Shown: piece by piece, positions 5,515 through 15,400 of the stretch
Layout: every line of letters begins with the position of its first letter
How positions within the stretch are numbered: position 1 is the stretch's first letter
NCBI GenBank assembly: GCA_034007295.1
Contig: JAVERC010000050.1
Coordinates: forward strand, 1 to 22,726
Length of the DNA: 22,726 bases
Direction: 5' to 3'
Source of the DNA: JACKCP01 sp034007295
GTDB taxonomy: Bacteria; Desulfobacterota; Desulfobacteria; Desulfobacterales; JACKCP01
The notes under the pieces: model-generated
Told to the model about the DNA's origin: nothing
Seen by the model: the letters and a program-made list of their open reading frames with translations, nothing else
Databases searched by the model: none
Translations under genes and position numbers: made by a program

Positions 5515-7855
5515 TATTTTAAAAGAAGCTTTAAAAAATATTAATTTAGGATTGGATCATCCAATAGTAATTCCTATTTCCGGCATACTTATAATTCTTA
5601 TTTTTGCTTTTTTTGCCTCAGATCAGTTTTATTTTGCACAAGAAAATTACAAAATCGGAGATATTGCTCCAAAAACAATAAAATCAACAAAACATACAGT
5701 ATTTGAACATCCCGGAAAAACAGAAGAAAAAAAACGAGAGGCTGCTTCAGGAATTTTAACTGTTTATGATTATGATTCAAGATTGATAAGCAAGATAACC
5801 AAATCAATAGACCTTGCTTTTGAATCAGGGAAATCATCATTTCAAAATGATTTTTCAAAAATAAATCAAATTCAGCCTCAACAGACAACAAAAAAGCTGT
5901 TTGAAAAACACATAGGTTTTGAAATAAGCCAGGGTGCCTTTAATCTATTATCTGAAAATAAATTTTCAGATGAACTTGCATCAATTTTAAAGGAAATAGT
6001 TGTTCAGATAATGGAAAACGGTGTTGTTGCAAATAAAACAATACTTATGAAAGAAGAAGAAAAAGGAATAACACTCAGAGATATTTATACAGGTGAAGAA
6101 CTTTTTGCAAACAGGCTTAAAAAATACTACGGCCCTGATCAGGCCCAGACAATGGTAAGAATAATTGGAGATCCTCTTTTAAAAAATTATTCATACAATA
6201 TAGTAAATCTTATAGTTGATTTTGCTCAAAGGCTTATACGTCCCAATATCACAATAAATCAAAATGAGACCCAGGAAAGAATCTATCAGGCTGTTGAAAG
6301 TGTGCCTCCTGTCCTTTATCAAATAAATAAAGGTGAAATTCTCATAAGAAAAGGAGATATAATAACTCCGCTTCAGATGATTAAACTCAATGCATATCAA
6401 AATGAAAACAACACAAAAGACCAATGGCTTGGTGTAATCGGTAAAAGCATTTCTATTCTTTTTTTTATTGCAGTCATTTATATGACCTTTTTAAAAGGGT
6501 TTATTGAATCAAAAAATAAGTCAAACAAAAACATTCTTTTTTTAACCCTTGTAATAGTGTTCAATATAATTCTTGCAAAGCTTCTTTCACTTATTCCTTC
6601 AGCAGAATTTGGAGGAGGAAGCTTTACTATCCCTGACACTGCAATAAAACTTCTTCTTCCTGTTGCATCTGCCTCAATGATTGTCTGTCTTTTTTTTGGG
6701 CAGTATCAGGCATATTCAATAGCAATAATCTGTGCTTTTATTTGTGCAATGATTTTTGAAACATATATCCCGGGGCTGTTTATTTTCTTTTTAATTAATG
6801 GAGTAATGGGAACTTTCTGGCTCAGGAAATGCCGTGAAAGACAGGCTTTTGTAAGAACAGGCGGTAAACTTGCTCTTTTAAATCTTTTGATAACCCCGGC
6901 TTTTCTTATTCAGATTCCCCAGATATCAATGATTGAACTATCAATAGGAGTTCTTTTTGCAGTTGCCGGAGGAATTTTGTCCGGAATTTTAACAGGCGGT
7001 ATTTCTCCTCTTCTTGAAATCTTATTTGGATATTCTTCTGATATTAAGCTTATGGAGCTTTCCAACCCTGAGCAAAAGCTTTTAAGAAGGCTTATGCTTG
7101 AAGCTCCTGGAACATACAACCATTCAATGATAGTTGGAACAATGGCTGAAGCTGCTGCAGCAGAAATAGGTGCAAACTCAATACTTGCAAGGGTTGGAGG
7201 ATATTACCACGATATCGGGAAATTAAAAAAACCACTTTATTTTATTGAAAATCAGAGACACAGCAAAAATCTTCATGATAAATTATCACCTTCTATGTCA
7301 ATGCTTATACTTACTGCCCATGTAAAGGACGGAGTTTTACTTGCAAAAAAATATAAGCTTCCAGAAGCTTTAATTGAAATAATTACCCAGCACCATGGAA
7401 CAAGCCTTATAAAATACTTTTATGAAAAGGCAAAACTCAGGAAAAATGAAAAAGAACCTTTAAAAGATCACTACAGATACCCAGGGCCAAGACCCCAGTC
7501 AAGAGAGGCTGCAATTGTAATGCTTGCAGACATTGCAGAAGCTGCTACAAGATCTCTTGACAACCCAAGTGTTTCAAGGATTCAAGGCGTTGTCCACAAG
7601 CAGATAAATTCATGCTTTTCAGACAACCAGCTTGATGAATGCAACCTTACTCTAAAAGACCTTCACAAAATTGCAAAAATATTTAATAAAATTTTAAGCG
7701 GAATTCATCACCATAGAATCAAATATATAGAAGAACAAAAGGAAGAAACTAAAAAAGATGGAAATAATGCTCCAAAACAGGAAAAACCAGTCCAGGATAA
7801 CAAACCAAAGCCTCAGGAAGAAGACGGATCTTATCTTAAACGCCTTGGGCTGTAG
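5504..7855 (+). CDS. Membrane HD-domain phosphodiesterase, PgpH type (7TM-7TMR-HDED / 7TM-HD)
   Basis: A protein of 783 residues. Order of parts: one N-terminal membrane helix (about 22-40), an extracytoplasmic domain (about 45-310), a block of membrane helices (about 310-510), and a cytoplasmic HD domain with the first His at 540 (YNHSM) and the HDIG motif at 569-572 (YYHDIGKLKKP), then ITQHHGT. This matches the Listeria PgpH architecture, which degrades c-di-AMP; members outside Firmicutes may have the same or another cyclic dinucleotide as substrate. The C-terminal tail is charged and rich in K, E, Q and P (about 745-775). It overlaps phoH by 11 bases. Its last 98 bases also encode the start of ybeY in another frame, so the low-complexity tail may be shaped by that overlap. 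Confidence 0.9.
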   Translation: MKNNILKEALKNINLGLDHPIVIPISGILIILIFAFFASDQFYFAQENYKIGDIAPKTIKSTKHTVFEHPGKTEEKKREAASGILTVYDYDSRLISKITKSIDLAFESGKSSFQNDFSKINQIQPQQTTKKLFEKHIGFEISQGAFNLLSENKFSDELASILKEIVVQIMENGVVANKTILMKEEEKGITLRDIYTGEELFANRLKKYYGPDQAQTMVRIIGDPLLKNYSYNIVNLIVDFAQRLIRPNITINQNETQERIYQAVESVPPVLYQINKGEILIRKGDIITPLQMIKLNAYQNENNTKDQWLGVIGKSISILFFIAVIYMTFLKGFIESKNKSNKNILFLTLVIVFNIILAKLLSLIPSAEFGGGSFTIPDTAIKLLLPVASASMIVCLFFGQYQAYSIAIICAFICAMIFETYIPGLFIFFLINGVMGTFWLRKCRERQAFVRTGGKLALLNLLITPAFLIQIPQISMIELSIGVLFAVAGGILSGILTGGISPLLEILFGYSSDIKLMELSNPEQKLLRRLMLEAPGTYNHSMIVGTMAEAAAAEIGANSILARVGGYYHDIGKLKKPLYFIENQRHSKNLHDKLSPSMSMLILTAHVKDGVLLAKKYKLPEALIEIITQHHGTSLIKYFYEKAKLRKNEKEPLKDHYRYPGPRPQSREAAIVMLADIAEAATRSLDNPSVSRIQGVVHKQINSCFSDNQLDECNLTLKDLHKIAKIFNKILSGIHHHRIKYIEEQKEETKKDGNNAPKQEKPVQDNKPKPQEEDGSYLKRLGL

Positions 7856-8219
7856 CAACTGCGAAATTTCAATTGTAATAACAGATGATGAGGATATAAG
7901 AGAAATAAATAAAGATTATAGAAATATTGATAAGCCAACCAATGTATTATCATTTCCAATGGATGATGAAAATATGGTTATCCCAGGACTTAAAATTCTT
8001 GGTGATATTGTAATTTCTGAAGATACAGCCATAAAAGAAGCACAGGATGCAAAAATAACCCTTGACCAGAGAATTTCACAGCTTCTTATCCATGGAATTT
8101 TGCATCTTCTAGGTTATGACCATGAAATAAGTGAAGAAGAGGATGAAAAAATGACCCAAAAAAGCATTGAGCTTTTATCTATAATAGAAAAAGACAAAAA
8201 TCTGTCATGGTGGATGTAG
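7758..8219 (+). CDS. ybeY: Endoribonuclease / rRNA maturation factor YbeY
   Basis: A protein of 153 residues. YbeY is a zinc-dependent single-strand endoribonuclease for 16S rRNA 3'-end maturation and 70S ribosome quality control. The zinc site H-x3-H-x5-H is intact as H112, H116 and H122 in HGILHLLGYDH. Also conserved are ITDDEDIREINKDYR, the PTNVLSFP strand and LGDIVIS. The start lies inside the upstream gene, giving a 98-base out-of-frame overlap. The overlapped codons encode LRKKTDLILNALGC, which aligns with the normal YbeY N-terminal region, so the overlap is real and not an over-extended start. ATG 7758 and ATG 7767 are both possible; GGAAG at 7741-7745 is the nearest ribosome site. Confidence 0.93.
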   Translation: MEIMLQNRKNQSRITNQSLRKKTDLILNALGCSNCEISIVITDDEDIREINKDYRNIDKPTNVLSFPMDDENMVIPGLKILGDIVISEDTAIKEAQDAKITLDQRISQLLIHGILHLLGYDHEISEEEDEKMTQKSIELLSIIEKDKNLSWWM

Positions 8220-8284
8220 CTTGAAATTATAAAATATTTCATTGAATTTTTATTTTTTATATGAAAATCTTAAATATCTGCATC

Positions 8285-8300
8285 AAAATCATATGATTTT
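8285..8300. repeat. Perfect 16-bp palindrome upstream of pdxJ
   Basis: AAAATCATATGATTTT is its own reverse complement. It lies 41 bases before the pdxJ start in the 122-base gap after ybeY. It could be an operator or a by-product of AT-rich sequence. The TTAAATATCTG (8270-8280) and AAAAATATCTG (8301-8311) segments on either side form a short direct repeat. Confidence 0.4.
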
Positions 8301-8341
8301 AAAAATATCTGAACATTTTAAATAAAGCCAGGAGGTTTGCT

Positions 8342-9061
8342 ATGAGTAAACTTGCAGTTAATGTAGACCATGTTGCAACACTTAGAGAAGCAAGAAAAAC
8401 TACCTACCCTGACCCTGTTACGGCTGCTTTTCTTGCTGAACTTGCAGGAGCCGACGGAATTGTGGTTCATCTTCGGGAAGACGGCCGTCATATTCAGCAA
8501 AGAGATGTAAGAATATTAAGGGATACGGTTCAGACAAGGCTTATTCTTGAAATGGCTGCAACTGATGAAATGCTCAAATTTGCAATGGATATAATTCCAG
8601 ATTTTGTAACCCTTGTTCCTGAAAAAAGAGAAGAACTTACAACTGAAGGCGGTCTTGATCTTATTTTCAATAAAGACAAAACAAAATATGCAGTTGAAAA
8701 TTTAAAAAGTGCTGCTATTCCAGTTTCGATTTTCATAGATGCAGACAATGATCAGATAGAGCTTGCCAAGGAAATAGGTGCTGATGCAATAGAAATTCAT
8801 ACAGGCGGTTTTTGCGACTCAGAAGATGAAGCTATGCAAAAAAAAGAGTTTGAAAAGGTTATTAAAGCTGCAAAATATGCCCAATCCCTTGGTTTACTTG
8901 TAAATGCCGGACACGGCTTATGCTACAAAACTATAAAGGCTTTTAAAGGTTCAAATTTAATCCATGAATTCAGTATTGGCCATTCCATAATTTCAAGGGC
9001 TGTTCTTGTTGGAATGGAAAAAGCTGTTAGGGATATGATAAAAATAATTGGTGAATTATAA
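8342..9061 (+). CDS. pdxJ: Pyridoxine 5'-phosphate synthase PdxJ
   Basis: A protein of 239 residues, the normal size. PdxJ condenses 3-amino-2-oxopropyl phosphate (1-amino-acetone 3-phosphate) with 1-deoxyxylulose 5-phosphate to make pyridoxine phosphate, the last ring-forming step of the DXP-dependent vitamin B6 pathway. Motifs: LAVNVDHVATLREAR at the N-terminus, VHLREDGRHI with the catalytic His region (about 42-51), DFVTLVPEKREELTTEGGLD, IEIHTG, and VNAGHGL with the second active-site His. It has a perfect AGGAGG ribosome site (8330-8335), 6 bases before the ATG, the strongest in the window. The stop overlaps the next start as TAATG (9059-9063). It heads a pdxJ-nnr-tsaE-lysC run. The acpS gene often found between pdxJ and nnr in related bacteria is absent here. 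Confidence 0.96.
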   Translation: MSKLAVNVDHVATLREARKTTYPDPVTAAFLAELAGADGIVVHLREDGRHIQQRDVRILRDTVQTRLILEMAATDEMLKFAMDIIPDFVTLVPEKREELTTEGGLDLIFNKDKTKYAVENLKSAAIPVSIFIDADNDQIELAKEIGADAIEIHTGGFCDSEDEAMQKKEFEKVIKAAKYAQSLGLLVNAGHGLCYKTIKAFKGSNLIHEFSIGHSIISRAVLVGMEKAVRDMIKIIGEL

Positions 9062-10620
9062 TGTTTTCAAATAGTTCAAGGCTTGTTGGTTCATCTGAAA
9101 TGCCTGAAATTGACCACAAAACCATTTTTGAATTTGGACTTCCAGGTGAAGTTTTAATGGAAAATGCAGGCAGGGGATGTGTCAGGGTTTTAACTGAAAA
9201 TATAAATTTATCAGATAAAAAGGTTCTTGTTGTTTGCGGCCCTGGGAATAATGGGGGAGATGGATTTGTTATTGCAAGATATCTTTTAAAAAAGGCAGCT
9301 GATATAAAAATTATCCTTTTATCCGGTGCTGGAAAACTTCAGGGAGATGCACTTTTAAATTATAAAAGAGCAAAAAAATTAAACATTCAAATAATTGAAG
9401 AATCTGATAATTTTAATGAAACACTAAAAGGTGCAGTTAAAAATTCTGATATTGTAATTGATGCAATTTTTGGCACAGGACTCAAGTCAGGCCCAAGGGG
9501 AATTTTTGGAGAAATAATAGATTATATAAACAATTCCAATAAATTTGTAATGGCAGTTGACATTCCTTCGGGTACAAACGGCGATACCGGCAAAACTTTT
9601 GAAAAAACAATAAAAGCAGATATTTGTGCAACATTTGGATTTGCAAAGCCGGCACATTATATTGAACCTGGGAAAAAAAACAGAGGGAAACTTTTTGTAA
9701 TAGATATAGGTATTCCCCATTCAGTATCAGATCAGTTTGAAGAAAATATAAATATTTTAACAAAAGAATATATTAAAACACTTTTTAAAAAAAGGGCACC
9801 TGAATCCCATAAAGGCAATTTTGGTCATCTTGGAATAATTGCCGGCTCAAAAAATAAAACAGGAGCTGCACTTCTTTGTTCAAAAGCAGCACACAGAAGC
9901 GGAGCAGGCCTTGTTACCCTTTGTATGCCAAGTGATTCAGACACAAGCCAAAGCTTTAATGAAACAATGAAATTTGGCTCATATTCTGAAAAAGGTGAAT
10001 TTGCTGAAAATTCAGTTGATCAGATAAGGGATTTTATTAAGGATAAAACTGCCATTTCTGCCGGCCCTGGAATGGGAACAGGAAAGGGAGCTAAAAAAAT
10101 AATTGAATTTCTTCTTAAGGAGACTGATATCCCTGTTCTAATTGATGCTGACGGACTTAATATTATTTCTGAAAAAAGAGAACTTTTAGATTATCTTGAC
10201 AAAAGAATAATTCTAACTCCCCACCCAAAGGAAATGTCAAGGCTGACTGGTGTTTCAACTGAAGAAATATTAAGTGACCAGATTAGGGCTGCACGGGAAT
10301 TTGCAAAAAAATACAAATGTATTCTAGTTTTAAAAACATCCTCTTCAATAATTGCATTTCCAGACGGCAGAATTAAGATCAATACAAGCGGAAATCCAGG
10401 GCTTGCCACCGGAGGAAGCGGTGATATTTTATCTGGAATTACTGGTGCTTTTCTTGCAAATAAAATGTCCATGGAAAATGCAGCTGAGGCAGCTGTTTTT
10501 ATTCACGGATATTCAGCAGATATTACTTCACTGCAAAAAGGTCCTTTTGGATATCTCCCATCTGAAACAGCAGATAATATTCCAATTGTTTTTAAAGAGT
10601 TTTTAGAAAATGACCATTAA
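9061..10620 (+). CDS. nnr: Bifunctional NAD(P)HX epimerase / ADP-dependent NAD(P)HX dehydratase
   Basis: A protein of 519 residues, the usual length for the YjeF-type fusion. It repairs hydrated NADH and NADPH: the N-terminal NnrE domain (about 1-220) epimerises R- to S-NAD(P)HX, and the C-terminal NnrD domain (about 235-515) dehydrates the S form using ADP. Seen in the sequence: LMENAGRG, GPGNNGGDG (60-68), AIFGTGL, AVDIPSG in NnrE; KGNFGHLGIIAGS, AGPGMG, DADGLN, LTPHPKEMSRL and the GNPGLATGGSGDILSG catalytic loop (about 444-459) in NnrD. It begins on the last base of pdxJ (TAATG) and ends 11 bases into tsaE, so the three are tightly coupled. Confidence 0.95.
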   Translation: MFSNSSRLVGSSEMPEIDHKTIFEFGLPGEVLMENAGRGCVRVLTENINLSDKKVLVVCGPGNNGGDGFVIARYLLKKAADIKIILLSGAGKLQGDALLNYKRAKKLNIQIIEESDNFNETLKGAVKNSDIVIDAIFGTGLKSGPRGIFGEIIDYINNSNKFVMAVDIPSGTNGDTGKTFEKTIKADICATFGFAKPAHYIEPGKKNRGKLFVIDIGIPHSVSDQFEENINILTKEYIKTLFKKRAPESHKGNFGHLGIIAGSKNKTGAALLCSKAAHRSGAGLVTLCMPSDSDTSQSFNETMKFGSYSEKGEFAENSVDQIRDFIKDKTAISAGPGMGTGKGAKKIIEFLLKETDIPVLIDADGLNIISEKRELLDYLDKRIILTPHPKEMSRLTGVSTEEILSDQIRAAREFAKKYKCILVLKTSSSIIAFPDGRIKINTSGNPGLATGGSGDILSGITGAFLANKMSMENAAEAAVFIHGYSADITSLQKGPFGYLPSETADNIPIVFKEFLENDH

Positions 10621-11077
10621 AGAAATTATTTCGGAAAATGAAGAATTCACAAAAAAAATTGCAGAAAATATTGGTAAAAACATTGAATCACCTTTTTACA
10701 TTGCATTAAAAGGTGATCTTGGAGCCGGTAAAACAGCCTTTGTTCAAGGGCTTGCAAAAGGCCTTGAGACTGACCCTTCATATTATGTAACAAGCCCTAC
10801 ATACAATATTATCCAGGTTTATCCGGGAAGATTAAATCTTGTTCATGCAGATCTTTACAGAATCTATGGAATAGAAGAGCTTGAGCTTACAGGATTTAAC
10901 GATATTTTAGAAGAAACAAACCCCGTACTTGCAGTTGAGTGGCCTGAAAAAATAGAAAATGATTTTGATTTTGATCTAATAATAGAAATTAAAATAATAA
11001 ATTTTGACAAAAGAAAAATCAGGCTAATTTCCTGTGGACGAAAGGCATTGGTTCTGTTAGAGAAAATAATCTTTTAG
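10610..11077 (+). CDS. tsaE: tRNA threonylcarbamoyladenosine biosynthesis ATPase TsaE
   Basis: A protein of 155 residues. TsaE is the P-loop ATPase that works with TsaB and TsaD to place N6-threonylcarbamoyl on A37 of ANN-decoding tRNAs. Walker A is GDLGAGKT (35-42). The family signatures SPTYNII (62-68), HADLYRIYG (79-87), and AVEWPEKI are all present. The start ATG overlaps nnr by 11 bases. The t6A product of this pathway is also the substrate of the TrmO-like protein encoded at 19326-19793, although the two genes are not linked. The C-terminal 15 residues (GRKALVLLEKIIF end) are divergent, which is normal. Confidence 0.95.
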   Translation: MTIKEIISENEEFTKKIAENIGKNIESPFYIALKGDLGAGKTAFVQGLAKGLETDPSYYVTSPTYNIIQVYPGRLNLVHADLYRIYGIEELELTGFNDILEETNPVLAVEWPEKIENDFDFDLIIEIKIINFDKRKIRLISCGRKALVLLEKIIF

Positions 11078-11111
11078 ACAAAATAGTACCTGAAAAAAGG
11101 AGATAAAGAAA

Positions 11112-12332
11112 TTGGGTGTTATTGTTCAGAAATACGGGGGTACATCAGTAGGCAGTATTGAAAGAATCAAAAATGTTGCAAAAAAAGTTGCAAAAACCTA
11201 TGAACAGGGACACAAAGTTGCTGTTGTTGTTTCAGCAATGGGCGGTACAACAGACCAGCTGGTTTCTATGGCACATGAAATAACGGAAAGACCGGATAAG
11301 CGAGAGCTTGATGTTCTTCTTTCTACCGGAGAACAGGTTACAATAGCACTTCTTTCCATGTGTCTTCATTCTATGGGATATAAAGCCACATCTCTTTTGG
11401 GTCATCAGGCAGAAGTTAAAACCGATTCCCAGGCAGGAAGTGCAAGGATTTTAAATGTTGGAAAAGAAAAGGTTACCGGCCTTTTAAATGAAGGAAACAT
11501 TGTTGTAATCGCAGGATTCCAGGGTATTGATGAGCATGGAAACATTACAACACTTGGAAGAGGCGGCTCAGATACTTCTGCAGTTGCTGTTGCAGCCGCA
11601 ATAAACGCAGATATGTGTGAAATATATACAGATGTTGACGGAATATATACAACAGACCCCAACATTTGCAAAAAAGCAAAAAAAATGGAAAAGGTTTCAT
11701 ATGATGAAATGCTTGAAATGGCAAGCCTTGGGGCAAAGGTATTGCAGATAAGATCAGTGGAATTTGCAAAAAAATATCAGGTTCCGCTTCATGTCAGATC
11801 ATCCTTTAACGAAGAGGAAGGTACAATGGTTGTTAACGACGATACAGATATGGAAAAAGTACTGGTTTCAGGTGTTACATACAACAAGAACGAAGCAAGA
11901 ATTACTCTTAAAAATGTTCCTGACGAACCAGGGATAGCAGCAAGGATTCTTACTCCTGTTTCAGATGCAGGCATTGTTGTTGATATGATAATCCAGAATA
12001 CAAGGTCAACAGGACTTACTGATTTCACATTCACTGTTCCAAAAACTGACTTTAGTGATGCAATGGAGGTTTCTCAAAAAATTGCAGATGAAATAGGTGC
12101 AAGTGAAGTTCTTGGAGATGAAAATATTTCCAAGGTTTCTGTAATAGGAGTTGGCATGAAATCACATTCAGGCGTTGCTTCAAAAATGTTTAAAGCTCTT
12201 TCAGATGAAAATATAAATATAAGAATGATAAGCACTTCTGAAATAAGAATTTCATGTATAATTGATGAAAAATACACTGAGCTTGCAGTAAGGGCTCTTC
12301 ACACAGAATTTGGTCTTGATGTAGAAGAATAA
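11112..12332 (+). CDS. lysC: Aspartate kinase (monofunctional, two ACT domains)
   Basis: A protein of 406 residues that phosphorylates aspartate, the first step to lysine, threonine, methionine and diaminopimelate. Kinase domain: VQKYGGTSVG (5-14), VVSAMGGTTDQL, LSTGEQVT, GFQGID, LGRGGSDTSAVA, EIYTDVDGIYTTDP. Two C-terminal ACT domains (about 265-406) follow, with the effector-site segment KNVPDEPGIAARIL and VIGVGMKSHSGVA, so feedback inhibition by lysine and/or threonine is expected. The start is TTG: AGGAGA (11098-11103) precedes it by 8 bases, and the family N-terminus lines up there. It is 34 bases after tsaE and ends at a strong terminator, closing the plus-strand run that begins at pdxJ. 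Confidence 0.95.
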   Translation: MGVIVQKYGGTSVGSIERIKNVAKKVAKTYEQGHKVAVVVSAMGGTTDQLVSMAHEITERPDKRELDVLLSTGEQVTIALLSMCLHSMGYKATSLLGHQAEVKTDSQAGSARILNVGKEKVTGLLNEGNIVVIAGFQGIDEHGNITTLGRGGSDTSAVAVAAAINADMCEIYTDVDGIYTTDPNICKKAKKMEKVSYDEMLEMASLGAKVLQIRSVEFAKKYQVPLHVRSSFNEEEGTMVVNDDTDMEKVLVSGVTYNKNEARITLKNVPDEPGIAARILTPVSDAGIVVDMIIQNTRSTGLTDFTFTVPKTDFSDAMEVSQKIADEIGASEVLGDENISKVSVIGVGMKSHSGVASKMFKALSDENINIRMISTSEIRISCIIDEKYTELAVRALHTEFGLDVEE

Positions 12333-12375
12333 ATGAAGTTTTCCCCAAAGCAGACAAGGGAAATTTTAATTTTGG

Positions 12376-12415
12376 CGGCAGTTATATTTTCAGTATATAT
12401 CTGCCGTTTTTTTTT
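12376..12415 (+). terminator. Strong intrinsic terminator after lysC
   Basis: CGGCAG (12376-12381) pairs with CTGCCG (12401-12406); TATAT (12383-12387) can continue the stem with ATATA within 12394-12399. Nine T residues (12407-12415) follow at once. It ends the pdxJ-lysC run. Its T-run overlaps the stop codon of the convergent RND gene (12414-12416). Confidence 0.85.
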
Positions 12416-15400
12416 ATTTTTCTAAAAGAGAAGCTTCATATTTTATCCTGTAAAACAAAAGATACAATACAGGCACAAGAACAAGAGTTAAAACTGCTCC
12501 AAAAAAAAGGCCTGACATTATTGTAACTGCCATGGATGTAAAAAGAGCATCCTGAAGAAGCGGCGTCATGCCAAGTATTGTTGTTACAGAAGTTAAAAGA
12601 ACAGGCCTTAATCTGTTTACGCTTGCATCTTTTACTGCAAAATAAGGCTTTTTGCCTTCTCTTATTTCAATATTTATTTCATCAATTAAAACTATTGCAT
12701 TTTTTATAAGCATTCCCATAAGACTGTAAAATCCTATTATAGGAAGAAATCCAAAGGGCTGTCCTGAAAATAAAAGTCCTGCTGCAATGCCTGTTATTGC
12801 AAATGGAATTGTCAAAATAACAATTAAGGTCTGCTTTACTGAATTAAAAAGAAAAACAAGAATAACAACCATAAAAAGAACACATGAGAAAATATTCTGC
12901 CTTACCCCTTTGTTTGCAACCATTGATCTTTCATGCTCACCTCCCCAGTCAAGTTCATAACCTTTTGGGAGTTCAATTTTTTCAATTTCAGGTCTGATCT
13001 GCTTAAGGACAGTATCAGCTGTAATACCCGGAACCGGATCGCACTGAGCTCTTATAACTCTTGTTCTGTTATATCTTCTTACAACAGGATCTTCAAAATT
13101 AAGTGAAATGTCTTCTGAAGCCTGTAAAATGGGAATGCTTTTCCCTAAAATCCCAAATACAGGAACAGAAGACATTTCTTTAGGAGAGATATTCTTATAT
13201 TTAAGCTTAATATTTAAAATATCATCGTTTTCCCTTAACTGACTCACAGGAAGACCGTCTGTTGCACAAAGAAGTGCTGCTGCAAAATGATCTTTTTCAA
13301 CCCCTGCTTTTTTTGCCTTTAAAGGGGAATATTTCAGATTATAAACCATTTCCTTTTCCCGCCAGTCGTCTGTGACAGAATCTGTAAGTTTATTTTTATA
13401 CATTATTTCCCTGGCTTTTTTTGCAAGCTCCCTCAAGACTGAAGGATCAGGCCCGGTAAACCTTGCTTCAATTCTGTATTTTCCATTTGGGCCTGAAATA
13501 TATTTCCACAAATGTGCTTCTCCCTGGGCCAAATTTTTTTTAAACCATAATTTAATTTCTTTTATCATTTCATCTATTTTTTTATGGTCATCTACATTTA
13601 CAACAATCTGTGCAAAGGATCTGTTAAGACTTCTTGGGGTAATTGATGCAGCAAATCTTGGAACTCCCTGGCCTATTGAAGAAGCAATGTTTTTAACCCC
13701 GTCTTTTTTTAAAACCCATGATTCAAAAATTTTTATGTCATCTGAAACAGACTGAATTTTTGTACCCTCAGGTCTTCTGTAATCAACAAAAAACTGGGCT
13801 TTTTCAGAATCTGCAAAAAAATTCTTGGGAACTTTTAGAAATCCGAATATTCCAGCAGCAAGAATAAAAATCATAATAACAAGGGTAATTTTTTTGTATC
13901 TGAATGAAATATTTAATACTTTTCTGTAAAAATCATAAATCAATCCCGAATAGTTTTCTTTAAAGTTCTTTTTTGGGATCAAAAGATAAAATGAAAAAAG
14001 CGGAGTCTGGGTCATGGCAAAAAGCCATGAAAAAAAAAGCGATACAGCAACAACAAGAAACAGGCTTCCAACATATTCCCCCATATTTGTGGGAGCAAGA
14101 TAGATAGGCATAAATGCAAGGGAAGCAATTATTGTTGCACCAAGAAGTGGAAATGAGTTTTTGCGGGCTGATTTTATACATGAAGCAAATTTATCTGTTT
14201 TAGTGTTTATGTCAGTCTGAGTGCCTTCTGCTACAACAATTGCATTATCAACAATCATTCCCATAACTAAAATAAGTGCAGCAATTGAAATCTGATGCAG
14301 GTTTATTCCCATTACAAGCATTGCACTAAAAGTTGCAGCAATTGAAAGAATAAGATTTGAGGCAATAATAAGACCAGGCCTTAAGCCCATGGAAAAAAAC
14401 AAGACAAGTACAACAATAAAAACTGACTGAAAAAGATTTTTCCCAAATTTTTTAATTGAATCTTTCACAAAATCAGACTGATAATAAATTTCTTCAATTT
14501 TTATACCTGAAGGAAGGTTTGATAAAAGAATTTCAATTTTTTTACTAACAGCTTCACCCATTTCAACTACATTGGCATTTTTTTTGGCTGAAACAGCAAT
14601 TCCTATTGATGGCTTTGAATTATACCGCATAAAAGGCTGAATAGGCCTTTCAGATTCTCTTTTTATTTCTGCAATGTCACTAAGCCGGACTAATTTATCC
14701 TTATCGCATAAAATAAGAATATTTTTTATTTCATCCTCAGATTTAAAATGCTGCGAACCAGAAATTCTTATTCTTTTATCATCTGTTTCTACAGCACCTC
14801 CAGTAAAAACAAGATTGCCTGAATTTATTGCACTTATAATTTTTTGAGGATGAATATTAAGGTCTGCTGCTTTTACAGGATCAAGCTCTATATATAAAGC
14901 CTCATCTGAAACTCCAAATAGATTTATTTTTTCAACATTTTTAACTAAAAGAAGCTCTTTTTTCAAAAATTTTGCATATCTTTCAAGCTGATAAACATCC
15001 ATACCCTCACCAGTAACAGCAAGAAAAATTCCAAAAACATCACTGTAATCATCATAAACAACTGGCTTTAAAACACCCTTGGGAAGGTCATTTTGAACAG
15101 CTTCTACTTTTCTTCTCAAAATATCCCAGAGCTGGTCAATTTCTGAAGCCTTTACACTTTCATAAAGATCAACATAAACCATGGACATATTTGCCCTTGA
15201 TTTTGACCTGATTTTTTCAACCATACTTGCACTCTGGCAGGCTTCCTCGATTTTTCTAGTGACTTCCTGCTCAACTTCATAGGGAGAAGCTCCTGGATAA
15301 ATTGTAACAACAACTGCTGTTTTGATTGTAAAATCGGGGTCTTCAAGTTTTCCAAGCTTAAGAAGAGAAACAATCCCTCCAATAAGAACAATAAAAAGAA

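Noticed and set aside
12333..12425. Short frame of 30 codons directly after lysC (MKFSPKQTREIL...)
   Set aside because: It runs through the lysC terminator hairpin and T-run and into the end of the convergent RND gene, and has no ribosome site of its own; most likely chance.
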